This document shows, in pieces, positions 13,665 through 19,535 of a DNA stretch of 19,535 bases. The translations under genes were made by a program, and so were the position numbers. The notes beneath the pieces were generated by a model. The model saw only the letters and a program-made list of their open reading frames with translations. It did no database searches and was not told the origin of the DNA. Position 1 is the first letter of the stretch; every line of letters starts with the position of its first letter. This DNA comes from Geobacteraceae bacterium (GTDB lineage Bacteria; Desulfobacterota; Desulfuromonadia; Geobacterales; Geobacteraceae), in NCBI GenBank assembly GCA_012797715.1, contig JAAZOO010000356.1, positions 1 through 19,535 of the forward strand, given 5' to 3'.

Positions 13665-13684
13665 TATTGTTTTACTATTGTCAA
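13656..13684 (-). promoter_or_regulatory. Candidate promoter of the IclR gene
   Basis: On the minus strand a perfect TTGACA (13684-13679), 17 bases, then TATCTA (13661-13656; 3 of 6). The -35 overlaps the truD stop codon, so the IclR gene can be transcribed independently of truD. The 5' leader would be about 230 bases, which is long. Confidence 0.45.
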
Positions 13685-14886
13685 GACGGAAAATGGGATT
13701 TCATTATCTCACGCAGAACCGATGTGGCAAACGCTCCCTTGGGCAGAGAGAAAGTCAGGGAAAGTCCTTGGGGGTCCGGTACGGTGGAAAGGTTCCGCAG
13801 CGGAACGCGAAGCGGACGGCGCTCTCCCTCCATCCGGAGGTTTCCCGGCAGATCGAACGAAGACAGGGTGAGCCCCTCCTCCCGCAGCACCTCCTCTTCC
13901 ATTTCACGGGGTGTTCCTTCCGGGAGTTTCATCTTGCAGCCGAACATGGGACCGCTGGGCGAAATGCCGAAATCCCGGGCCCGGTGCTGTTCCGCGGCGG
14001 CGTCTTCCACCAGGAAGCAGGAGCCGTTGTCATGGCGGTACGCCAGATCTCCATTCAGTACCGTATCGATGCAGTCAATGCGCTGTTCAACCACCCGGTC
14101 GAAAAGGGAGGACTGGCAGGCTGACAGGTAGAGTCTCTTCAGCCGGGGAGGGACCGCGTCCAGTGCCCGTTCATGGCCTTCCGGCCGTTTCAGCAGCCGT
14201 TTCAGGATTTCCCGTTCCGTGCGGCACTGACCGGGAAAGAGTTCCAGGCTCCCGGCAAGGTCTCCCCGCTGATATGCCTCCACTGCCCCTCGCCATCTTT
14301 CGTCCCGTATGGATTCGGGATTCCCCATCAGCGCATCGACCGCCGCCTTGAAATCGCCGTTCAGGAGCGCCCTGCCTATCAGGTGGGAATTGCCGAGGCC
14401 GCCGTACCGCTGCTCACCGAAGTAATTGGGCACGCCCCGCTGCGACAGAACGTGGAGAATTGCGGCCGCCTTCTCAGGGGCGTCCCGGGCGACAGTGCGT
14501 ATGCGGATGGTGAAGCTGTTGCCGGCCAGGTGCCCCGTTTTCAGCTTGTTCCGGTGGCGGACCGCGGAAAGGACCTGGATGCCGGGGAGTGAGAGGGCGA
14601 GGAGGCGGTCCGGTTCGATCCGGGGGAAGGAGAGGAACTGGCGGGTTATCCCCCGGGCGTCCTTCATTCCCGCATAGCCGATGTCCCGTTCCTGGATGCC
14701 GAGGCTGCGGGAGAGGCGACGGACGGCGTCCAGCGTGGTCACGCCCCGCTTTTCGATCTCTGCGTAGGTGTGTTCACCCTCCCCGCACGGCTGGTAGAGC
14801 GGGATCTCCGTCACCAGAAAGTCTTCGGGCGATTCCTTGATAATCCCGCCGATGCCGGGCAGGTCGGCTGTCAGGTAGGCACGCAT
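13681..14886 (-). CDS. truD: tRNA pseudouridine(13) synthase
   Basis: Reaction: isomerises U13 of tRNA(Glu) and similar tRNAs to pseudouridine. Seen: 401 residues. FLVTEIPLYQPCGEGEH near the N-terminus matches the TruD start block. GYAGMKDARGITRQ holds the catalytic Asp76. VPNYFGEQRYG (from about 180) is a TruD signature, and KRLYLSACQSSLFDRVV follows. The inserted TRUD domain, about 155-310, is present, and the length is normal to slightly long. Start: ATG at 14886 has AGGAG eight bases upstream; the in-frame TTG two codons earlier lies too close to it. It lies 69 bases after trmB on the same strand, separated by a G/C-rich repeat, and is probably cotranscribed. Confidence 0.95.
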   Translation of the reverse strand: MRAYLTADLPGIGGIIKESPEDFLVTEIPLYQPCGEGEHTYAEIEKRGVTTLDAVRRLSRSLGIQERDIGYAGMKDARGITRQFLSFPRIEPDRLLALSLPGIQVLSAVRHRNKLKTGHLAGNSFTIRIRTVARDAPEKAAAILHVLSQRGVPNYFGEQRYGGLGNSHLIGRALLNGDFKAAVDALMGNPESIRDERWRGAVEAYQRGDLAGSLELFPGQCRTEREILKRLLKRPEGHERALDAVPPRLKRLYLSACQSSLFDRVVEQRIDCIDTVLNGDLAYRHDNGSCFLVEDAAAEQHRARDFGISPSGPMFGCKMKLPEGTPREMEEEVLREEGLTLSSFDLPGNLRMEGERRPLRVPLRNLSTVPDPQGLSLTFSLPKGAFATSVLREIMKSHFPS

Positions 14887-14907
14887 GGGCAAATCTCCTT
14901 TACCGGG

Positions 14908-15003
14908 GGGCGCAAGGCACGCGGCTCAAGGCGCAAGGGGCAGTGCAAGAGAGTCTCATTGGGATTTTTCCCCTGCGCCCTGCGCCCTGTTCCTCGAGCC
15001 TGC
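14908..15003. repeat. Imperfect GCGCAAGG-type repeat between truD and trmB
   Basis: The left arm on the plus strand has GGCGCAAGGCACGCGG and then CTCAAGGCGCAAGGGGCA. The right arm, read on the minus strand, has GGCTCGAGGAACAGGG then CGCAGGGCGCAGGGG. The arms resemble each other in inverted orientation, with the trmB stop between them. The right arm encodes the trmB C-terminal tail. Boundaries are approximate. Confidence 0.5.
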
Positions 15004-15618
15004 CTTTCTGTAATGCACGAAATAGATTCGTTTCCCCTCGGCCATGAATTTTCTCATGTATTTCGAGAGGTGGTACCCTTCCAGCTCATGCCGGAAGAGG
15101 TCGGGGGCCAGGCGGTTTTCGAATCCTTCCAGCCCCGCCATCATGCCCGCAACGTCGATCCCGTAATCGTCGAAGTCGGTGGCGAAGAAGAAGTCAGCGT
15201 CCGCGGCCAGGTAGTTCCGCAGGAACTCCATGAACTGGCGGTTCACCAGGCGCCGCTTGCGGTGCTTTTTCTTCGGCCACGGGTCAGGGCAATTGATATA
15301 GACCGCGGACAGCGACCCGGCCGGGATGCGCTCCGTGATGAACTGCCGCGCTTCTTCCCTGAGGACGCGCACGTTCTTCAACCCGCGGACGTCGATCCTG
15401 CGGCAGGTCTTGTAGCACCCCTTGTTGTAGAAGTCGATGGCAATGAAATTGGTGTCCGGCCGTTCCGCCGCGGTCAGGGCGATGAAATCGCCGATGCCGC
15501 AGCCGATCTCCAGGGCAAGGGGATTCCCATTGCCGAAGATGGCAGGCCAGTCGGCCGGTTTTTCCAGATGTTCAGCCCGAAGATAGGTGGGCGATTCAAT
15601 ATGGATAAAAGACTGCAT
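14956..15618 (-). CDS. trmB: tRNA (guanine-N7-)-methyltransferase
   Basis: Reaction: SAM-dependent N7 methylation of G46 in the variable loop of tRNA. Seen: 220 residues of Rossmann-fold methyltransferase. The SAM-binding motif ALEIGCGIGDF is at 35-45, and IAIDFYNKGCYK follows. The family signature NCPDPWPKKKHRKRRL is at 109-124 (usual: F/N-P-D-P-W-P-K-K-R-H-x-K-R-R), and FATDFDDYG is at 145-153. The core ends near residue 206. The last ~14 residues (Arg/Gln/Gly-rich) are encoded inside a G/C-rich repeat and look like an acquired tail. Start: GGGGAAGAATCC precedes the ATG. Divergent from the DEAD-box gene. Confidence 0.95.
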   Translation of the reverse strand: MQSFIHIESPTYLRAEHLEKPADWPAIFGNGNPLALEIGCGIGDFIALTAAERPDTNFIAIDFYNKGCYKTCRRIDVRGLKNVRVLREEARQFITERIPAGSLSAVYINCPDPWPKKKHRKRRLVNRQFMEFLRNYLAADADFFFATDFDDYGIDVAGMMAGLEGFENRLAPDLFRHELEGYHLSKYMRKFMAEGKRIYFVHYRKAGSRNRAQGAGEKSQ

Positions 15619-15738
15619 GGATTCTTCCCCTGTCTCTGAAGTGGAGCTACTCTACCACAGCAGAACCCGGTGGAGAAGAGCCATGTGGGCGACGTTCCGT
15701 TGGTGGAGAGCCGGCCGCTTCGTGGGGCTTGGTCCGCC

Positions 15739-15767
15739 TTGCCATTTGCCGTCCGCTGTGTTATAGC
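15739..15767 (+). promoter_or_regulatory. Candidate promoter of the DEAD-box helicase gene
   Basis: TTGCCA (5 of 6), 17 bases, then TATAGC (4 of 6). Predicted start near 15775, about 30 bases before the ATG. Confidence 0.5.
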
Positions 15768-15805
15768 TATCTTCTTGCAATAGCGAAAAAAAAGGAAATA
15801 GGATC

Positions 15806-17206
15806 ATGAAATTCACCGAACTGAATCTTCCGGAACAGGTGCTGCGGGGTATCGAGGCCGCGGGTTTCACGGAATGTACCCCGATACAGGAGAAGACGCT
15901 CCCCCTAGCTCTGGGGGGCAAGGATGTGGCCGGTCAGGCCCAGACCGGAACCGGAAAGACCGCTGCCTTCCTCATCACCCTCTTCACCCGCCTCCTGTCC
16001 CGACCGAAAGAGGCGAAGGAAAGTCATCCCCGCGCCCTGATTCTGGCGCCCACCCGCGAGCTGGTGGTGCAGATCGAGAAGGACGCCCAGCTGCTGGGAA
16101 GTCATGCGGGTTTCTCCATCCAGGCCATCTACGGCGGCGTGGACTACCAGAAACAGCGCGCCGCCCTGAAAGAGGGCGCCGACATCGTCATCGGCACCCC
16201 CGGAAGGCTCATCGACTACCTGAAGCAGAAGGTCTATACCCTGAAGCAGGTCGAGGCCCTGGTCATCGACGAGGCGGATCGCATGTTCGACATGGGCTTC
16301 ATTTCGGACCTCCGCTTCATCCTCCGTCGCCTTCCCCCCTTTGACAAGCGGCAGAACATGATGTTCTCCGCCACTCTCAACCAGCGGGTCATGGAGCTGG
16401 CCTACGAGTTCATGAACCTTCCGGAAAAGGTGTCAGCAACGCCGGAGAAGATGACCGCCGAGCGGGTCGAGCAGGTCCTCTACCATGTGGCCAGCAAGGA
16501 GAAGTTCCCGCTCCTCCTGGGGCTCCTCAGGAAAGAGGGGATGGAGCGCACCATGATATTCGTCAACACCAAGCGCGAGACCGAGTTCCTTCGGGATCGT
16601 CTCAATGCCAACGGCTTCCCGTGCAGGGTAATTTCCGGGGATGTGGACCAGAAGAGGCGGCTCCGTATCCTGGACGACTTCAAGGAGGGAAAGCTCCCGA
16701 TCCTCATTGCCACTGACGTGGCTTCCCGCGGCCTGCATATCGAAGGGGTCACCCATGTCATCAACTACGACCTTCCCCAGGACGCCGAGGACTACGTCCA
16801 CCGCATCGGCCGCACCGCGCGGGCGGGGGCGGAGGGGAAGGCAATCTCCCTTGCCGACGAGAACGGCGCCTTCCACCTGGAGGCCATCGAGGAGTACTCG
16901 AAGCAGAAGATACCGGTGGAATGGGCCGACGACGACATGTATGTCCACGACTACAAGCGCACCAGGCCGAAGGCAAGGGAAGATGCGGCCGCCGGGCGGG
17001 GCAAGACCGGCCGCGGCGGGAGGGGCGGCGGAAAATCCGGCGGCGGTGGCGGAGACAAGGCCAGGCCGGCCGACAAGGCTGAACCTCCTACGGATGCCGA
17101 AGGTCAGGCGCAGCCGGAGGGGGCGGAGGCAGCGGAAAAGAAGAGGCGCAGACGGCGGCCGAGGAAGAAAAAGCCGGCAGGGGAGGGGGAGGCGCCGACG
17201 AAATGA
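15806..17206 (+). CDS. DEAD-box ATP-dependent RNA helicase (RhlB/RhlE-like)
   Basis: Role: ATP-driven local unwinding of RNA, in mRNA decay, ribosome assembly or cold adaptation. Seen: 466 residues with every core motif. They are Q-motif GFTECTPIQ (20-28), I AQTGTGKT (45-52), Ia PTREL (82-86), Ib TPGR (131-134), II DEAD (155-158), III SAT (188-190), IV IFVNTK (251-256), V ATDVASRG (302-309) and VI HRIGRTARAG (332-341). After about residue 385 comes a low-complexity tail: first Gly/Arg/Lys-rich, then Ala/Glu/Pro-rich, ending in a strongly basic Arg/Lys block. This tail probably binds RNA non-specifically or contacts partners. The core and the order of tail segments resemble RhlB-type proteins of Geobacter, but RhlB versus RhlE cannot be settled by motifs. 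Start: AAGG about ten bases upstream. Confidence 0.95.
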   Translation: MKFTELNLPEQVLRGIEAAGFTECTPIQEKTLPLALGGKDVAGQAQTGTGKTAAFLITLFTRLLSRPKEAKESHPRALILAPTRELVVQIEKDAQLLGSHAGFSIQAIYGGVDYQKQRAALKEGADIVIGTPGRLIDYLKQKVYTLKQVEALVIDEADRMFDMGFISDLRFILRRLPPFDKRQNMMFSATLNQRVMELAYEFMNLPEKVSATPEKMTAERVEQVLYHVASKEKFPLLLGLLRKEGMERTMIFVNTKRETEFLRDRLNANGFPCRVISGDVDQKRRLRILDDFKEGKLPILIATDVASRGLHIEGVTHVINYDLPQDAEDYVHRIGRTARAGAEGKAISLADENGAFHLEAIEEYSKQKIPVEWADDDMYVHDYKRTRPKAREDAAAGRGKTGRGGRGGGKSGGGGGDKARPADKAEPPTDAEGQAQPEGAEAAEKKRRRRRPRKKKPAGEGEAPTK

Positions 17207-17245
17207 TGCTCCAAGAAACACATTTTCAATGATTCGGTTGTGTGA

Positions 17246-18739
17246 ATGAGTGACCCCATGAATGTGGAAGAAATTACAGGCCTCCAGGCGGCCTCCATAA
17301 TTCAGAAACTGCTGGCCATGCCCGAATCGGTCCATCTGGAGACGAAGCGCGTTTCCAATAAGATGGTCAGCAAGGCTTTGGAAACTATCTGTGCGTTTGC
17401 CAATACCGGTGGAGGGATATTGGCTCTGGGCCTGGAAGATGCCGAAAAAGCAAAGGGAATTGCCCGGTTGTATGGTTTGTCCGAAAATCCCGAGGCTGTG
17501 GATGAGTTGCGCCGAAAAGTTCTTACACATCTTATGCCTGCTGTTGAGGGGCTTCGTTGGGTGCGCATTGAGTGTAAACTCCGGGATGGAAATGACGGGA
17601 ATGTCCTGCTTGTTATGGTACCCCAGAGCCCGAAGGTCCATTCGATTCTCGATGACGGGACCTGGACGAGGATGGATGCCAGCAACCGGGAAATGACGGC
17701 ATCCGAAATTACGGATCTGACCTATCGACGTGGTGTTATCAGTGCCGAATCAGAGCCGGTATCGGTACCTTTTGAGTTGCTGGACACCGAAGTGTGGCGG
17801 TATTTTGCTTCAAGCCGAGGGTTTCTCTCCGGTGATGTCAGCGATCGGCTTTTCCGCATTGGTCTGGCTAAACGCGTGGGAGGCGAACTACAACCCGTTA
17901 AGGCCGCTGTTCTTCTGTTCGCCGATGAGCCGGGTGGACTGCTGGCCACGTATCAGTCAAGGGCTGATGTGCGGGTCTTCCACTATCGAGGCAATCGCAT
18001 TGAACCCGGTGCGGTACCCAATCTCCTCAAGCCGCCAAAGACTATTACCGGTCCGATTTCACGTCAAATTACCCAGGCAACGGCTTATGTGCTGGATGAG
18101 CTTGCCTCCGGATTGACACTTGCTTCTTCGGGATTCAAGACGGTACACCGTTACCCGGAGAGAGTCATCAAGGAAGCCTTAACCAATGCTGTAATACACC
18201 GCGACTACAGGTTGAACAAGGATATTCACGTTAGGATTTTCGACAACCGAATCGAGATAGAGAGCCCCGGCCTTTTCCCCGGCACAATAACCCCCGCGAA
18301 CATTGGCAAAGTTGGTTCCTTTGCGCGAAATCCGCTGATTGCCCGTAATCTGCGCGAGTTTCCGGAACCGCCGAATGTTGATGCCGGCGAAGGAGTCCGC
18401 ATGATGTTCGAGGAAATGCGGTCGGCCAATCTGTTCCCACCGTTTTTCGCTGAAAACCCTGATGCAGCGCAACCTTCGGTGACTTTAACACTCCACAACG
18501 AAGCCAGGCCGCCGATTTGGGAGCAAGTGAGTGACTGGATAGACCGTAACGGTCCGCTTTCAAACAGCGACCTTTGTCGTATTGCGGGTATAGATACTCT
18601 TAAGGCATCCAAGATGCTGAAAAGCTGGGTGGAGCAGGGAGTATTGATTAAAGATGCTTCCGGCGGGAAGCGCAATACGGTGTATCTGAAACCAGTACCA
18701 GTCCAAACGTTGGAGTTCATTTTCGGCGGACGTGGATAA
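17246..18739 (+). CDS. AlbA_2 (Schlafen-type) / HATPase_c_4 domain protein
   Basis: Seen: 497 residues in three parts. Residues about 20-160 carry an AlbA_2/Schlafen-type domain, with HLETKRVSN and ICAFANTGGGILALGLED as the landmarks. Residues about 300-400 carry the GHKL-like HATPase_c_4 domain, often annotated as the C-terminal part of putative RecG helicases, with EALTNAVIHRDY (310-321), RIEIESPGLFPG and GEGVRMM (381-387). Residues about 425-490 form a winged-helix DNA-binding region. It has no helicase motifs, so the RecG label sometimes used is misleading. Known: such proteins are common accessory genes, sometimes near defence or mobile loci; no biochemical role is settled. The gene is clearly less G/C-rich and has different codon use than its neighbours, suggesting transfer. 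Start is uncertain (no good ribosome site; Met5 is an alternative). Confidence 0.85.
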   Translation: MSDPMNVEEITGLQAASIIQKLLAMPESVHLETKRVSNKMVSKALETICAFANTGGGILALGLEDAEKAKGIARLYGLSENPEAVDELRRKVLTHLMPAVEGLRWVRIECKLRDGNDGNVLLVMVPQSPKVHSILDDGTWTRMDASNREMTASEITDLTYRRGVISAESEPVSVPFELLDTEVWRYFASSRGFLSGDVSDRLFRIGLAKRVGGELQPVKAAVLLFADEPGGLLATYQSRADVRVFHYRGNRIEPGAVPNLLKPPKTITGPISRQITQATAYVLDELASGLTLASSGFKTVHRYPERVIKEALTNAVIHRDYRLNKDIHVRIFDNRIEIESPGLFPGTITPANIGKVGSFARNPLIARNLREFPEPPNVDAGEGVRMMFEEMRSANLFPPFFAENPDAAQPSVTLTLHNEARPPIWEQVSDWIDRNGPLSNSDLCRIAGIDTLKASKMLKSWVEQGVLIKDASGGKRNTVYLKPVPVQTLEFIFGGRG

Positions 18740-18872
18740 TAAAACTGAAAAAACAAAATAAATTCGAATTATCAGTATGTTTCAGCTTGATTCATTATCC
18801 GGCGACATGAACGCTGTATCGGCGAGTTGCCTTATTGCAGCAGTGGGTTGATACCGAAAGGAATATGCTTTT
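18740..18872 (+). other. AT-rich intergenic region before queC
   Basis: 133 bases, AT-rich in the first half. It lacks a preQ1 riboswitch core, a clear promoter or a terminator. It includes the palindrome AATTCGAATT. It probably marks the right edge of the less G/C-rich segment that carries the AlbA_2 gene. Confidence 0.35.
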
Positions 18873-19535
18873 ATGGATAAGAAAGCGGTAGTCCTGTACA
18901 GCGGCGGGCTTGACTCCACCACCTGCCTTGCCATTGCAAAGGCCGAAGGCTTCGAGACCTATGCCATGAGCTTTGCCTACGGCCAGCGGCATGGGGTGGA
19001 GCTGAAAATGGCCAGGGAGAATGCCGGGGTCATGGGGGCCAGGGATCATCTCCTGGTGGAGGTCGACCTGCGCACAATTGGGGGGAGCGCCCTGACCGCT
19101 GACATCGAGGTGCCCAAGGAGGGGGTGGGGAGCGACATCCCGATAACCTATGTCCCGGCCCGGAACACGATCTTCCTTTCGTTCGCGCTGGGGTGGGCCG
19201 AGGTCCTGGGTGCCTTCGACATCTACATCGGGGTCAACGCCCTGGACTATTCGGGCTATCCCGACTGCCGCCCCGAATACATCGCGGCCTTCGAGACCCT
19301 GGCCAACCTGGCCACCAGGGCGGCCGTGGAGGGTGCGGGACGCTACCGCATCCATACGCCCCTCATCAACCTCACCAAGGCCCAGATCATCAAAAGGGGA
19401 TTGGAGCTGGGCGTGGACTACGCCAGGACCCATTCCTGTTACGACCCGACGCCCGAAGGGATTGCCTGCGGCCGGTGCGCCTCCTGCCGCCTGCGGCGCA
19501 AGGGGTTCGCCGAGGCCGGGGTGACGGACCCGGTA
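18873..19535 (+). CDS. queC: 7-cyano-7-deazaguanine synthase, C-terminal end cut
   Basis: Reaction: ATP-dependent conversion of 7-carboxy-7-deazaguanine and ammonia to preQ0, a precursor of queuosine in tRNA. Seen: 221 codons open to the window edge. PP-loop SGGLDST is at 10-16, and FAYGQRHGVEL (34-44) and TYVPARNTIFLSFAL (from 92) follow. GVNALDYSGYPDCRPEY (from 120) is a QueC signature. The zinc cysteines are C189, C199, C202 and C205 in the SCYDPTPEGIACGRC block. Family length is about 220-230, so only a few residues are missing. Start: AGGA lies about 11 bases upstream of ATG, a slightly long spacing. The nearest upstream neighbour is the AlbA_2 gene, likely unrelated. Confidence 0.96.
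   Translation, partial: MDKKAVVLYSGGLDSTTCLAIAKAEGFETYAMSFAYGQRHGVELKMARENAGVMGARDHLLVEVDLRTIGGSALTADIEVPKEGVGSDIPITYVPARNTIFLSFALGWAEVLGAFDIYIGVNALDYSGYPDCRPEYIAAFETLANLATRAAVEGAGRYRIHTPLINLTKAQIIKRGLELGVDYARTHSCYDPTPEGIACGRCASCRLRRKGFAEAGVTDPV

Noticed and set aside
14770..15639. A 289-codon plus-strand frame over trmB
   Set aside because: Antisense shadow of trmB, whose SAM-binding and PDPWPKK motifs are on the minus strand.
16433..17641. A 402-codon minus-strand frame over the helicase end and the AlbA_2 gene start
   Set aside because: It spans two plus-strand genes with clear domains and their junction, and shows no motif of its own.
1..19535. Search for CRISPR arrays, insertion sequences, integrases or attachment sites
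   Set aside because: No regularly spaced repeats, transposase motifs or terminal inverted repeats with target duplications were seen. The less G/C-rich AlbA_2 gene has no recognisable flanking duplication.

Overview
The window looks like a piece of a Geobacter-type chromosome (Desulfuromonadota/Geobacterales). It has high GC and mostly housekeeping genes. Other pointers are a MetX with a SAM-I riboswitch, an rpoH under a CIRCE operator, a short-form 6-phosphogluconate dehydrogenase, and a hyper-abundant type of intergenic palindrome (GTAGGGGCG...CGCCC). The genus assignment is inference from family resemblance; no search was run.

Layout, left to right. Positions 1-1191 (minus) hold the N-terminal 397 codons of a magnesium-type P-type ATPase (mgtA), cut by the window edge. 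Upstream of it lies a possible 45-codon leader ORF with its own promoter. A dodecin gene (plus) then converges on a minus-strand pentose-phosphate/glycolysis operon read gnd > zwf > pgl > pgi (6923 down to 1972). A palindromic repeat pair sits between pgl and pgi. Next on the minus strand is metX (7109-8218), preceded by a full regulatory leader: promoter, SAM-I (S-box) aptamer and intrinsic terminator. It is followed by a ThiF/MoeB-type adenylyltransferase, and then rpoH with a terminator behind it and a perfect CIRCE box over its promoter. Divergent from rpoH, the plus strand carries ilvE, a tiny Cys-rich ORF, a strong terminator and coaE. An IclR regulator converges on coaE. Two tRNA-modification genes, truD and trmB, follow on the minus strand. 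The plus strand ends with a DEAD-box RNA helicase, an AlbA_2(Schlafen)/HATPase protein with a less GC-rich composition, and queC, cut a few codons before its end.

How the genes fit together. The gnd-zwf-pgl-pgi cluster supplies the oxidative pentose phosphate pathway plus the isomerase that recycles fructose-6-P, so it can provide NADPH and ribulose-5-P. metX and ilvE are amino-acid biosynthesis genes; metX is switched off by SAM at transcription elongation. rpoH links two heat-shock circuits, because an HrcA operator sits on the gene for the heat-shock sigma factor. truD, trmB, queC and the helicase make an RNA-metabolism-flavoured right half. The AlbA_2/HATPase gene is the one clear accessory candidate.

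I did not find a CRISPR array, IS element, tRNA/rRNA or integrase. Most of the window is ordinary. The points most worth a second look are the regulatory leaders (SAM-I, CIRCE, IclR dyads, mgtA leader ORF), the small Cys-rich ORF, the repeat elements that supply gene stop codons, and the AlbA_2/HATPase gene.
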